Part shown: piece by piece, positions 1 to 8,840 of the stretch
Position numbering within the stretch: position 1 is the first letter of the stretch
Layout: each line of letters starts with the position of its first letter
Source of the DNA: an uncultured Selenomonadales bacterium
GTDB lineage: Bacteria > Bacillota > Negativicutes > Selenomonadales > Selenomonadaceae
DNA length: 64,000 nucleotides
Direction: 5' to 3'
NCBI GenBank assembly: GCA_900321035.1
Contig: ONUH01000002.1
Location: 1 to 64,000 of the forward strand
Notes under the pieces: model-generated
What the model was told of the DNA's origin: nothing
Seen by the model: the letters and a program-made list of their open reading frames with translations, nothing else
Databases searched by the model: none
Translations under genes and position numbers: made by a program

Positions 1-67
1 GACGGACCGTACATGCGCTTTTAAGCGCCGCTGGTAGTTTGAGGCCCTTTGGGCCGTTAATATAAAA

Positions 68-86
68 CCCCCGGCTATGCCGGGGG
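68..86. terminator. Bidirectional hairpin terminator
   Basis: A perfect 8-bp stem (CCCCCGGC / GCCGGGGG) with a TAT loop is flanked by TTTA-rich sequence on both sides. It can end the leftward AEC transporter transcript and a rightward gene whose stop codon lies at about 22-24. Confidence 0.7.
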
Positions 87-196
87 ATATTTATTGTTGG
101 GCGCGAAAAAAGTATGCGATACGATAAGAAAAAATGCCATGCAAGTCCCCAAAAAACGACGTGACAAACGAGCGGGACCATACCCGCCGGAACGCG

Positions 197-1150
197 TCAA
201 AAATACAAGTTCACGATCGTCATGTAAAACGGGATGACCACGAGGCCGAACAGGATGGTGATGAAGGAAAGCGCGGCGGTGTATTGGCTGTCCGCCTTGT
301 ACTGCTTCGCCACGATGGTCAGCATGGTCATGGCGGGCATGGCAGCCTGCATGGTGAAGACCTTGACGGAGAGAGACGAGGCCGGGAAGACAGGCGTGAG
401 CGCCAGCACGGCCAGCGGGCAGACGAGATAGCGCCCGACGAGGCCCCAGACGATGTCCTTTTCAAAACGGAATTCCCGCAGGGAGATGCGCCCCACCTCC
501 ATGCCGATGAAAAGCAGCGACAGCGGCGTGGTCATGTTCCCCGTGTAGCGAAGCGTCGCCCGCAGGCAGTCGGGCAGGGAAAAGCCGGAGAGGACGAACA
601 GGATGGCGCCGATGAACGCGAGCAGCGACGGGGACAAGATTTTCCGCAGGGTATCCATGGAAAAGAACCGCTCCCGCTTCCGCGCGACGTCGCCGACGAT
701 GATATTGACGCCCAGCGTCCAAAAGAGCAGCGTGTTGGCCACGTAATACAGCATGACCGCAGGGACGCTCTCGTCGCCGAACAGCGCGAGATTCACCGGC
801 AGGCCGATGAACATGGTATTGGAAATGAAATAATTGACCTGAAACGCGCCGCGCCGCCCCGGTCGGATATCCAGGAACCGCGCGGCGGCGCCGCCCACGA
901 CCATCGCCAGCAGCATGGAGGCGACGGGCAGCACCGTATCGGGCAGAAGCGCCGCCAATTTCTCGGCGGTGAAATTCTGCGTCAGGCCGATAAAGATCGA
1001 GCACGGCAGGGAGATCACCGTGACGAGCCGCGCGATCAACGCGCCGCTGACCGCGTCGAACCAGCCCGCCCGGCTCAACAGGCTGCCCAGCGCCACCAAG
1101 GCGATAATCGGGAACATGGCTTCCGCCGCCTGCAGGACAAATTCAAGCAT
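197..1150 (-). CDS. AEC family transporter (auxin efflux carrier type)
   Basis: This 317-residue protein is almost entirely hydrophobic, with about ten predicted membrane helices. It has the AEC look: an N-terminal stretch (MLEFVLQAAEAMFPIIALVALG), a central soluble loop around residues 150-175 and a second helical bundle that includes SLLFIGMEVG. Family members export or exchange organic anions such as malate or small amino-acid derivatives across the inner membrane; the substrate cannot be read from sequence. The gene is monocistronic, transcribed leftward and diverges from the DUF4405 gene. The length is normal for the family. Confidence 0.85.
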   Translation of the reverse strand: MLEFVLQAAEAMFPIIALVALGSLLSRAGWFDAVSGALIARLVTVISLPCSIFIGLTQNFTAEKLAALLPDTVLPVASMLLAMVVGGAAARFLDIRPGRRGAFQVNYFISNTMFIGLPVNLALFGDESVPAVMLYYVANTLLFWTLGVNIIVGDVARKRERFFSMDTLRKILSPSLLAFIGAILFVLSGFSLPDCLRATLRYTGNMTTPLSLLFIGMEVGRISLREFRFEKDIVWGLVGRYLVCPLAVLALTPVFPASSLSVKVFTMQAAMPAMTMLTIVAKQYKADSQYTAALSFITILFGLVVIPFYMTIVNLYF

Positions 1151-1366
1151 GAAACAAGTCTCCTATCGATGGGAATCTCTAATCGTCAACCGGCTATCAG
1201 CATAAACGCCAAATTCCCGTTTGTCAAACGCTTCCTGCCGCATCGCGCCCTTTTCTATTCGATTTTCGCATAGAAAGCTATAGGATACAAGTATTTGATT
1301 ATAGGAAGCCGCCGCTTTATAATGAACATGGAAACGGATACTACTTACTGTTTACGGGAGGACGAT

Positions 1367-2023
1367 ATGAAACGGATCGTTTTGGACGGGCTGCTCTTTG
1401 TACTGCTCATCCTTCTCATGGGATTTCAGGTGCTGCCGAAGCCGCTGCACGAAGCGCTGGGCGTCGTCATGGGCGTTTTCGTGCTGCTTCACCTCATGTG
1501 GAACGGAAAATGGTTTTCCTCGCTGGGCCGGGGCTCGTGGAGCGCCCGTCGGGCGGCTTCGGTCGTCGTCAATCTCGGGCTGACGGTTTCCTTCGCCGTG
1601 GCGCTGGTCAGCGGCCTTGCCATCGCGAACCGCCTCTTCCCCGGCCTGTTCGGCCTCGCGTGGCAGAAAAGCATCGTCGCTCATCAGGCCCACATCGCTT
1701 CCTCTTACTGGCTTCTGATTTTTTCGGGGCTTCATTTGGGACTGCACTGGCCGGCCCTTTGGACGCGCTTCGTCCGCTGGCGGGGCTGGGACGTTTCCTC
1801 GATGCGTTATCGCGTCGGCGTACGGTTCGCGCGAGTCGCGGTTTTCGCCCTCGGCGTCACGGGGTCGTTCCTGCACCGGATCGGCGACCGTCTGATGATG
1901 AAGCACGTTTTCGGCACGGCGGCGACAAAGCTGCCCTCCCCCGCCGCGTTCCTGCTCGTCCTCGTCGCCGTCTTCGGACTGTACGCGATCATCGGGCACA
2001 GGATAGAAAACAGGCTCCGTTAA
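1367..2023 (+). CDS. DUF4405 domain membrane protein (putative b-type cytochrome-like)
   Basis: The start at 1367 is chosen because GGGAGG sits just upstream; an in-frame upstream ATG at 1295 has no such site. The 218-residue product has about four or five membrane helices and conserved histidines in helices (for example HEALG, LLHLMWN, LHLGLHW). This pattern is typical of DUF4405 proteins, which resemble cytochrome b subunits and often accompany flavinylated electron-transfer systems. No redox partner is adjacent here. It probably belongs in an inner-membrane redox chain, but the heme binding is inferred from His spacing only. Confidence 0.7.
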   Translation: MKRIVLDGLLFVLLILLMGFQVLPKPLHEALGVVMGVFVLLHLMWNGKWFSSLGRGSWSARRAASVVVNLGLTVSFAVALVSGLAIANRLFPGLFGLAWQKSIVAHQAHIASSYWLLIFSGLHLGLHWPALWTRFVRWRGWDVSSMRYRVGVRFARVAVFALGVTGSFLHRIGDRLMMKHVFGTAATKLPSPAAFLLVLVAVFGLYAIIGHRIENRLR

Positions 2024-2093
2024 GGAGAAACCAATTTCGTCAAGCCGTGACAAGAACATTTTGACGACCTTTACAGAACGGAAGTGGCTTTTC

Positions 2094-4625
2094 ATGAACA
2101 CGCGAGACGTCAGGCCCGAAAAGGAAAAGAAAACCGCGCCGCGGCATATCACGGTGCGGGGCGCGCGGGCGCACAATCTGAAGAACATCGACGTGGAGAT
2201 TCCCTTGGGGAAGCTGACCGCCATCGCGGGGGTGTCCGGCTCCGGCAAATCGTCGCTGGCGCTCGGCACGCTCTATGCCGAAGGCTCGCGCCGCTACATG
2301 GAGGCGCTCTCCACCTACACGCGGCGACGCATTTCCCAGGCGGGCAAAGCGGACGTGGACGAGGTGCGCCATGTGCCCGCCGCCCTCGCCCTGCGGCAGC
2401 GTCCGGGCGTTCCGGGCGTGCGGAGCACCTTCGGCACGGCCTCGGAGCTCTTGAACAGCCTGCGGCTGCTTTTCTCCCGTCTTGGCAACCACCCCTGCCC
2501 CAACGGCCATCTGGCGAAGCCGAGCATGGCGGTGGCGCTGATGCAGCCGACGCGCTGCGAAGTCTGCGGCGAGGAATTTTACGGCCCCGGCGCCGAAGCC
2601 ATGGCCTTCAATTCCGACGGCGCCTGCCCCACCTGCGGCGGCACGGGCGTCCATCGCGTCGTGGACGAGTCCACGCTGGTGCCGGACGAATCCCTCTCCA
2701 TCGACGAGGGCGCGGTGCTGCCCTGGCAGACCCTGATGTGGTCGCTGATGAAGGACATCGCCCGGGAACTCGGCGTGCGGACCGACGTGCCCTTTCGTGA
2801 GCTGACGAAGAAGGAGCGCGAGATCGTGTTCCACGGCCCCGCGGTGAAGCACCACATGGTATACCAGGTTCAGAAAACGGGCGCGGCGGGCGAGATGGAC
2901 TTCACCTATTTCAACGCCATCTACACGGTGGAAAACGCCCTTTCCCACGTCAAGGACGAGAAAGGCATGAAGCGGGTGGAAAAATTCCTGCGGGTCGGCG
3001 TCTGCCCGGACTGCCGCGGCACGCGGCTCTCGGAGACCGTGCGAAAATCCATATTGGCGGGGAAAAACCTCGCCGAGGCCACAGCCATGACGCTGGACGC
3101 GCTGATCCCGTGGGTGAAATCCGTCCCCGGGACGCTGCCGGAGGAGCTTCGCCCGATGGCGAGAAATATCATCCAATCGTTTTTAGACAACGCGAAGCGG
3201 CTGAAAGACCTCGGCCTCGGCTATCTCTCCCTCGACCGGGCCAGCAGCACCCTTTCCAACGGAGAACGCCAGCGGGTGCAGCTGGCGCGGGCGGTGCGAA
3301 ACGAGACGACGGGCGTGCTCTATGTGCTGGACGAGCCCAGCATCGGCCTGCACCCTTCCGACCTCGAAGGGCTGATGAACGTCATGGACAGCCTGATCGC
3401 CGACGGCAACACGGTGGTGCTGGTGGATCACGACGTGCAGGTCCTGAAGCACGCGGACTACATGATCGAGATGGGACCGCTGGCGGGCAGCGAGGGCGGC
3501 ACGGTCATCGCCCGTGGCAGCGTCGCGGAAATCGGGAAAAACAAGGCGTCGAAGATCGCGCCGTTCCTCACGGGAAAGGCGAAAATCCTGCGCGAACGCG
3601 TCGGCAAAAAGGAGCTCTTCGCCAACGGGCGGATTCGGCTGGAAACGTCTCCCCTCCACACCGTACGCAGCCTTTCCGTGGAAATTCCGAAGGGGCGGCT
3701 GACGGCCGTGACGGGAGTGTCCGGCTCCGGCAAGACTACGATGGTGCTGGAAAGCCTGATTCCCGCCCTGCAAGCGCAAATCGAAGGGAAGACACCGCCG
3801 CCGCATATCAGGAAGGTAGAGGCGGTGGGAATTTCCCGCGCGAATCTCATCGACGCGACGCCCATCGGCATCAATATCCGGTCCACGCTTGCGACATACA
3901 GCGGCGTGCTGGACGACCTCCGAAAGCTGTTCGCCGCGACGAAGGAAGCCAAGGCGCAAAAATTAGGCGCGGGTGCCTTTTCCTACAACACGGGGAAGCT
4001 GCGCTGCCCGACCTGCGACGGCACGGGGCAGATTTCCCTCGACGTGCAGTTCCTGCCGGACGTGACGATCTCCTGCCCGGACTGCCACGGCTCGCGTTAC
4101 GGCAAAGACGCGGAGCGCGTTCGCTGGACGCCGAAAAAAGCAGAGGCGTCCTACACGCTCCCCGAGCTCATGCAAATGACCGTCCGGGAGGCGATGCCCC
4201 TCTTCGCCCCCTCGAAAAAGATCTACAACAAGCTCGCCGTCCTCGACGGGCTGGGGCTCGGCTATCTGACCCTCGGCGAGGACACCCCGGCGCTTTCCGG
4301 CGGCGAGGCGCAGCGGCTGAAGCTGGCCGCCGAGATGGGAAAAACGCAGCAGGACGCGGTCTTCGTCTTCGACGAGCCCACCATCGGCCTGCACCCTCTC
4401 GACGTACAGGTACTTCTCGAAGTGTTTCACAAGCTGGTGAAAGCGGGCGCCACCGTCGTCGTCATCGAGCACGATCTGGACGTCGTCAGGAACAGCGACT
4501 ATATCATCGATATGGGACCGGGCGGCGGCGAAGCGGGCGGACGGATCGTCGCCTGCGGCACGCCGGAAGACATCGCCGCCGCGAAAGGCAGCGTGACCGG
4601 AAAATATCTGCGCGGACAGGGATGA
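2094..4625 (+). CDS. UvrA-like ABC ATPase (UvrA2/DrrC-type)
   Basis: The product carries two UvrA-type ABC modules. The first has Walker A GVSGSGKSS at about residues 46-54 and signature LSNGERQRVQLARA; the second has GVSGSGKTT and the canonical LSGGEAQRLKLA. Cys pairs of UvrA zinc modules (CEVCGEEF, CPTCGGTG, CPTCDGTG, CPDCHG) are present. At 843 residues it is about 100 shorter than canonical UvrA, and its first signature has Asn for Gly, both features of UvrA paralogues tied to DNA damage or drug tolerance rather than the housekeeping uvrA. A TTG start at 2061 is possible but lacks a ribosome binding site; ATG 2094 follows GGAAG. No uvrB or uvrC is nearby. Confidence 0.85.
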   Translation: MNTRDVRPEKEKKTAPRHITVRGARAHNLKNIDVEIPLGKLTAIAGVSGSGKSSLALGTLYAEGSRRYMEALSTYTRRRISQAGKADVDEVRHVPAALALRQRPGVPGVRSTFGTASELLNSLRLLFSRLGNHPCPNGHLAKPSMAVALMQPTRCEVCGEEFYGPGAEAMAFNSDGACPTCGGTGVHRVVDESTLVPDESLSIDEGAVLPWQTLMWSLMKDIARELGVRTDVPFRELTKKEREIVFHGPAVKHHMVYQVQKTGAAGEMDFTYFNAIYTVENALSHVKDEKGMKRVEKFLRVGVCPDCRGTRLSETVRKSILAGKNLAEATAMTLDALIPWVKSVPGTLPEELRPMARNIIQSFLDNAKRLKDLGLGYLSLDRASSTLSNGERQRVQLARAVRNETTGVLYVLDEPSIGLHPSDLEGLMNVMDSLIADGNTVVLVDHDVQVLKHADYMIEMGPLAGSEGGTVIARGSVAEIGKNKASKIAPFLTGKAKILRERVGKKELFANGRIRLETSPLHTVRSLSVEIPKGRLTAVTGVSGSGKTTMVLESLIPALQAQIEGKTPPPHIRKVEAVGISRANLIDATPIGINIRSTLATYSGVLDDLRKLFAATKEAKAQKLGAGAFSYNTGKLRCPTCDGTGQISLDVQFLPDVTISCPDCHGSRYGKDAERVRWTPKKAEASYTLPELMQMTVREAMPLFAPSKKIYNKLAVLDGLGLGYLTLGEDTPALSGGEAQRLKLAAEMGKTQQDAVFVFDEPTIGLHPLDVQVLLEVFHKLVKAGATVVVIEHDLDVVRNSDYIIDMGPGGGEAGGRIVACGTPEDIAAAKGSVTGKYLRGQG

Positions 4626-4657
4626 AAAACAGCCCGCGCGGCTCCAGGCGACATACG

Positions 4658-4690
4658 AAACCCCATTCGCGTCTGACGAATGGGGTTTTC
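4658..4690 (+). terminator. Rho-independent terminator after the UvrA-like gene
   Basis: The inverted repeat AACCCCATTCG / CGAATGGGGTT is followed by TTTT, 33 bp after the UvrA stop codon. Confidence 0.8.
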
Positions 4691-4700
4691 TGCGCTGCAA

Positions 4701-4739
4701 AAAAAGCGTGTCCCCATAAAACATGGAGACACGCTTTTT
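4701..4739. terminator. Bidirectional terminator between UvrA-like gene and SLH porin
   Basis: AAAAAGCGTGTC pairs with GACACGCTTTTT around a 15-base loop. U-runs form on both strands, so it can end the convergent porin transcript as well as read-through from the left. Confidence 0.85.
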
Positions 4740-4747
4740 CGTTTGCG

Positions 4748-6082
4748 TCAAAAATAGAAGTTCAATTCCCCGAAGAACGTGGAAGAGTCGATGTTCTTCG
4801 CTCCCTCGACGATACCCATGGTGCTTCCGTTGAAATACATGAACGAGCCGACGACGTTTTTGGCAAAGGCATAGTCGAAGCCGTATTCTTGTCCCTTCTG
4901 GCTAAGGCCCAGCGCAGTGTCCGTCGGCATCCATGCCGCGAAGCGTCCCAGCATCCGAAGCCGGAACCAGAGGCCGTAGGAGCCGGGCTGCTGGGGATTG
5001 ACCCCCTTGTAATTGACCTGGAAGGTCCATGCGCGCCGCTGCCCTTTCTTCACCAGGTCGCCCGCGCCGTAGTCCACCCGGTCCGGTGCCGTGTTCCACG
5101 CCATGTAGAAATTCGCGGACAGATTGCGGCTGAACTTGTAGCCGACGCCCACGTCCCAGATGTTGGCGGCGTCCTTGTTGTAATGGTAGCGCAGCATGTC
5201 TTTGTTGCGGAAGGTGTGCCACCCCACGCCCCAAGTCCATTTCGCGTTCCTGTCGTTGTAAATCTCAATGCCCTGATAGCTGGAGGTGTAATTGTCCGGC
5301 TCCCCCGCCATGGGGTCGATGCGCGGCATGCCGTCGGGCGCCTGGTTCGCGCGTCCGGCGGTAAGGGAGACCTTCACATCCTTGCCGAAAACGAGCTGCC
5401 CGCCGGAAATGCTGTCGTCGGCCACCATGCCGTTGTCCACCATCGTGAAGAACGGCAATTTTCCCAGCCGGATCACCGTATTGCCGTACGTTCCTTCCAC
5501 CCACGCACGGTTCATGCGGAATTCCGGCTCCCGGTTCATGTTCACGGAAGGACCTCTGCCCGTGCTGTTCCGCGCAGTGTCCATGTCCGTGTTGTATTCC
5601 ATCCGCGCTTTGCCGACCCAGTGGTCGTTGATCCTGGCTTCCGGCTCCAGCCGCAGTGTGACGTATTGGGAATTTTTCTTGTCCTCGCCGTCGACCCGGA
5701 TGGTCTTGTACCGATAGCGGAGGACGCCGCCCCACTTCACGTTGTCCACCTTTTTCTCCAGCGCGGAAACGCGGACGCCAAGGCTGTGAAGCTCGTCCGC
5801 ATACTCGGCGGCCAGCTTGTCGATCAGCGCCTTGTCTCCGCCGCCTTTCGCCATGGCGCGGGCGACCATCTGCGCCATCTCGTAGCGGGTGATCTCCTGC
5901 TCGCCGCGATATGTGCCGTCGCCGTATCCTTCAATGACGCCGTCGGCCGCCAGCTGCGCCACCGCGGCATACGACCAGTGATCCAACGGGACGTCCGAAA
6001 AGGGATTTTCCGCGGCAAAGGCCTTCGGCGCCATGCAGACAAAAACAGCCGACGCCGCAAGCCACTTAAAGTTCCGTTTCAT
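4748..6082 (-). CDS. S-layer homology domain porin (OmpM-like)
   Basis: The 444-residue protein starts with a signal peptide (cleavage near AFA-AEN, residue 23). One SLH domain follows at about residues 24-77 (FSDVPLDHWSYAAVAQLA, GYGDGTYRGEQEITRYEMAQMV), then a short coiled coil at about 80-112 and a beta-barrel that ends in FYF. This is the architecture of Negativicutes OmpM porins: the SLH domain holds the barrel to the peptidoglycan (polyamines on the peptide stem in this group) while the barrel forms a channel in the outer membrane. It tethers the envelope and admits small solutes. It shares a strand with the PagL-like gene 15 bp upstream, probably as one transcript. Confidence 0.9.
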   Translation of the reverse strand: MKRNFKWLAASAVFVCMAPKAFAAENPFSDVPLDHWSYAAVAQLAADGVIEGYGDGTYRGEQEITRYEMAQMVARAMAKGGGDKALIDKLAAEYADELHSLGVRVSALEKKVDNVKWGGVLRYRYKTIRVDGEDKKNSQYVTLRLEPEARINDHWVGKARMEYNTDMDTARNSTGRGPSVNMNREPEFRMNRAWVEGTYGNTVIRLGKLPFFTMVDNGMVADDSISGGQLVFGKDVKVSLTAGRANQAPDGMPRIDPMAGEPDNYTSSYQGIEIYNDRNAKWTWGVGWHTFRNKDMLRYHYNKDAANIWDVGVGYKFSRNLSANFYMAWNTAPDRVDYGAGDLVKKGQRRAWTFQVNYKGVNPQQPGSYGLWFRLRMLGRFAAWMPTDTALGLSQKGQEYGFDYAFAKNVVGSFMYFNGSTMGIVEGAKNIDSSTFFGELNFYF

Positions 6083-6097
6083 TGTGCATTCCTCCTG

Positions 6098-6709
6098 TCA
6101 AAACGCATGGCTGAAGCCGAGAGAGAATCCGACGCCGTTGTAACCGGGGTTGTGCGTGCCCATGCCGTTGGAAGAATGGGCGATCGACCAGCCGAGGCTG
6201 AACGAGCCGTTGTCGGCGTAATTCCAGATGAGCCGAGGCCCGGTCCTCCACAGGAAGCCAAAGGCGCGGCCATGGGCCGGATGCGCCCGGTTGTAAACCA
6301 TCAGGCTGCCCGAAGCATCCCAGGAAGCCGACAATTTGCCGGAAATCTTCTGCGTCCACCGAAGCATGACGGCGGGGCCGAGGCCGACGGCCTGACTGTC
6401 CTCAGAATACCCGTACTCGGAAGTGTAGCCGAGGGGACGGCTGAAAGTGAGGCCGCGATGGATGGTGAGCGCCCGGCACTTATGCGCGACCTGGAAAAAA
6501 TGGACGTTGTAAGAATTGACGTCGCGATTCTTGAAAAAGCGGGCGTCCAGATATTCCAGCTGCACTTCCCAATTATCGCGCTTTGGGGTCAATGCAGCGG
6601 ACTTCTCCGCCTTTTCCGCAGGCGCGGCCGCCTGCGCCGGCGCGCAGGAAGCGGGAGCCGCAAGGAAACAGCCGACAGCTAACCCAACGGCCAAAGCATG
6701 TATCCGCAT
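6098..6709 (-). CDS. PagL-like outer-membrane barrel (acyloxyacyl hydrolase family)
   Basis: A signal peptide (to about residue 27) and an Ala-rich linker precede a small beta-barrel of alternating aromatic residues that ends in HAF. The C-terminal segment has H178-x-S180-N followed by HNPGYN, like the His-x-Ser-Asn catalytic motif of PagL lipid A 3-O-deacylases. The acidic residue expected about 14 positions after the His in Pseudomonas PagL is not obvious (Gly here), so activity is uncertain. If active it trims a 3-O-linked acyl chain of lipid A in the outer leaflet. The start follows AAGGAG at good spacing. The SLH porin lies directly downstream on the same strand. Confidence 0.7.
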   Translation of the reverse strand: MRIHALAVGLAVGCFLAAPASCAPAQAAAPAEKAEKSAALTPKRDNWEVQLEYLDARFFKNRDVNSYNVHFFQVAHKCRALTIHRGLTFSRPLGYTSEYGYSEDSQAVGLGPAVMLRWTQKISGKLSASWDASGSLMVYNRAHPAHGRAFGFLWRTGPRLIWNYADNGSFSLGWSIAHSSNGMGTHNPGYNGVGFSLGFSHAF

Positions 6710-6881
6710 AGCACATATCTCCTTCGCAAGATATTTTCACGTCATATAGACAGCATACCATCAAAGCGCCGCGGGTACAACCCGTTTGTCAGTCCCGCAG
6801 CCAGAAATTTTGATTCCGCGTTTCCCATCGTCTCACGGCGCGAACCGTTTTATTTTGGGCGATGTGCGGTCAAAATAACGC

Positions 6882-6921
6882 AAAAAAGAGCCGGACGCTG
6901 GAGTTTCCAAACGTCCGGCTC
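6882..6921 (-). terminator. Terminator of the rubrerythrin-CDF operon
   Basis: GAGCCGGACG (6888-6897) pairs with CGTCCGGCTC (6912-6921); on the minus strand the stem is followed by TTTTTTG. It lies 14 bp past the CDF stop codon. Confidence 0.85.
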
Positions 6922-6934
6922 CTTGCATATCGTT

Positions 6935-8077
6935 TCAGTCGGAAATGTCCACGTCCGGCGCGACGTGAACGGTATACTCGGGATAGGCCGCGCTGATTTC
7001 TTCGGTGAGGATGCGCACGCCTTCCTTGTGGTCGACGTCGAAGCTTATCACCACATCGCAGCGCAGGGCCTTTTTCTCCGGCTCCACGTAAAATCCGTGA
7101 ATCTGCACCGCCCAGTCGTGGGCCATGACGATCTCCCGCACGGCCTTTTGCATTTTCGCGGCTTCGTCGTCTCCCGTGTTGTGGGAATAGACGCCGACCC
7201 CGACGAGGAAGACGCCGGTTTCCTCCGCGATCTTCCGCTCCACTTTCCGCGTCAGCCGATCCACTTCCGCCACGGTCATCGTGTCCGGCAGCTCAAGGTG
7301 CACGGAAGCGAGATTCTTGTCCGGCCCGTAATTGTGCAGGACGAGGTCGTAAGCGCCCCGCACTTCCGGCTCTTCGTTCAGTAGCCCCTTGATCCTGCGC
7401 GACAGTTCCTTGTCCATGCGCACGCCCAAGACGTCGTCCAGCGTCTCCTTCATCATATCGACGCCCGACTTGATGATGAAGCCGGAAATGACGACGCCCA
7501 CATAGGCCTCCAGCGAAATTCCCGTATAAAGGAAAATCAGCGCCGAGGCGAGGACGGACAGCGACAGGACCGCGTCGAAGGACGCGTCCGCGCCGGAAGC
7601 GATCAGCGCGCCGGAGTTCGTCTTCTCGCCCTGCGCCTTCACATAGCGCCCCAAAACAATTTTCACGACGACGGCGATCCCGATGATGACGAGGCCCACC
7701 GTGTCATAATCCGCCGTTTCCGGATGGAGGATTTTCTTCACCGACTCCACGGCGGAGGTGATGCCTGCGTACAGCACGAGACCGGAAACGATCATCGCGC
7801 TCAGATATTCCACGCGCCCATAGCCGAACGGGTGCTCCCTGTCCGGTGCTTTGCCCGCCAGCTTCGCACCGAGGATGGTGATGACCGAGGACATCGCGTC
7901 GGACAGGTTGTTCACCGCGTCGAGAATCACCGCGATGGAGTTCGCCGCGAAGCCGATGGCGGCCTTCGCCGCCGCCAGCAGCACATTGGCCAGGATGCCG
8001 ACGACGCTGGTGCGGATGATAATCTTGTCCCGGCTTTCCGCCGAAAGTTCGTCTTGTCTGTTGATTTCGTTTGCCAT
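6935..8077 (-). CDS. Cation diffusion facilitator, probable Mn(II) exporter
   Basis: This 380-residue protein has six membrane helices followed by a cytoplasmic ferredoxin-like domain, the CDF fold. The transport site is readable: helix 2 has D53-xx-N56-N57-xx-D60 and helix 5 has D164-xxx-D168. An N/D-xxx-D plus D-xxx-D combination marks the Mn-selective branch of CDFs, whereas Zn exporters carry a His in these positions. The C-terminal domain runs on beyond about residue 290, longer than in FieF. It closes an operon of rubrerythrin and rubredoxin-type proteins, starting 1 bp after the PAS-like gene, so metal balance under oxidative stress is the likely role. Confidence 0.85.
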   Translation of the reverse strand: MANEINRQDELSAESRDKIIIRTSVVGILANVLLAAAKAAIGFAANSIAVILDAVNNLSDAMSSVITILGAKLAGKAPDREHPFGYGRVEYLSAMIVSGLVLYAGITSAVESVKKILHPETADYDTVGLVIIGIAVVVKIVLGRYVKAQGEKTNSGALIASGADASFDAVLSLSVLASALIFLYTGISLEAYVGVVISGFIIKSGVDMMKETLDDVLGVRMDKELSRRIKGLLNEEPEVRGAYDLVLHNYGPDKNLASVHLELPDTMTVAEVDRLTRKVERKIAEETGVFLVGVGVYSHNTGDDEAAKMQKAVREIVMAHDWAVQIHGFYVEPEKKALRCDVVISFDVDHKEGVRILTEEISAAYPEYTVHVAPDVDISD

Positions 8078-8078
8078 G

Positions 8079-8453
8079 TCAGTTGTTCACGATATCCTTC
8101 GTAATCGTCACATTCTTCGCTTCCTCGTATTCCATCGTGATGCCGACGCTGAAATGGAGGATATACTCCGGCTGCTCCGGCAGCGGAATCCAATAGCCGT
8201 AAGCGTCTTTGCCAAAAGGCCCTTTGTAGGTAACGGCGATGGTTTTCTTTTCGTCCGCCGCCTCGTTGCAACGGCAGCCTTTATGCTGTTCCGGCTTGCC
8301 GTAGGACGAGCATTTCGACCCCACCTTGATGCCAAAGGCCTCTGCCTTCTTGTTCGCGGCGACGATTTCCCGACTCTTCTTTATGAGCATGACCGGCTCG
8401 GGAAACCCGTCCCACATCAAATGAAATGAGCGGATGATCTCTTCATTGGTCAT
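8079..8453 (-). CDS. Small PAS-like protein with Cys/His cluster
   Basis: The 124-residue product begins with a PAS-like pattern (residues 1-45: FPEPVMLIKKSREIVAANKKAE), as in sensory domains where a residue asks what the last state was. It then carries C48-x8-H57-xx-C60-x-C62, which could bind a metal or Fe-S cluster, and ends in a beta-rich half. There is no attached output domain. It lies between the CDCPAC protein and the CDF exporter with almost no gaps, so it is cotranscribed with them. A redox- or metal-sensing role is inferred from this motif and context; the PAS assignment is by eye. Confidence 0.6.
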   Translation of the reverse strand: MTNEEIIRSFHLMWDGFPEPVMLIKKSREIVAANKKAEAFGIKVGSKCSSYGKPEQHKGCRCNEAADEKKTIAVTYKGPFGKDAYGYWIPLPEQPEYILHFSVGITMEYEEAKNVTITKDIVNN

Positions 8454-8473
8454 GACGTAACACCTTGCCTTTC

Positions 8474-8821
8474 TTACAAAATGACTTCTTTGTTGTCCAG
8501 AATCGCCCGCCCGGGCGTGCAGGCCGGGCAGTCGCACCACTTGCCGCCGGAGGCGATCAGTTCCCTGAAATGGGCCGCCATCTGCGCGGCAAAGTCTTCA
8601 CCGACGATTTTCTTGCCGGTCTCCGATTCAAAGAAACGCAGGGAATCCTCGGCGGTTTGCACATCCGCTTCCAGCTCGGCGACGAGCTTCGCGCTCATGG
8701 CCTTTTCGTCAGGCGTGCCCACTGATTCCAGCCATTCTTTGGCCAGCGCCTTGAGCGGTCCATAGCAGCTCGGCGCCGCGATCAGGTCTTTGACTTTTTC
8801 AATGATTTCCGTTTTTGTCAT
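8474..8821 (-). CDS. Small CDCPAC-motif protein of rubrerythrin operon
   Basis: The 115-residue protein is mostly helical and acidic, with a C-terminal C-x-C-xx-C motif (CDCPAC) near residue 97. Similar proteins of this length in anaerobic Firmicutes are often labelled Hsp90-like in databases, but no GHKL ATPase feature is seen here and I would not transfer that name. The start at 8821 follows AGGAGG; a longer reading frame upstream lacks one. It lies 19 bp downstream of the MBL-rubredoxin gene. The Cys triplet suggests metal binding or thiol chemistry, but the function is unknown. Confidence 0.65.
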   Translation of the reverse strand: MTKTEIIEKVKDLIAAPSCYGPLKALAKEWLESVGTPDEKAMSAKLVAELEADVQTAEDSLRFFESETGKKIVGEDFAAQMAAHFRELIASGGKWCDCPACTPGRAILDNKEVIL

Positions 8822-8840
8822 TTCATATCCTCCTAAGTTT

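Noticed and set aside
1..24. Seven codons ending in Phe and a stop at the left edge
   Set aside because: Outer-membrane barrels often end in Phe, so this may be the tail of one, but seven codons cannot support a call.
2061..2093. Upstream TTG start of the UvrA-like gene
   Set aside because: No ribosome binding site, while ATG 2094 has GGAAG upstream.
3110..6682. A 1190-codon open frame on the + strand
   Set aside because: It runs across the UvrA-like gene in another frame and antisense to the porin and PagL-like genes. Its composition is Arg/Ala/Gly-rich, as expected of a GC-rich shadow frame, and no domain is visible.
8474..8821. Hsp90-like chaperone label
   Set aside because: The protein is only 115 residues with no GHKL ATPase motif, so the label was not used.
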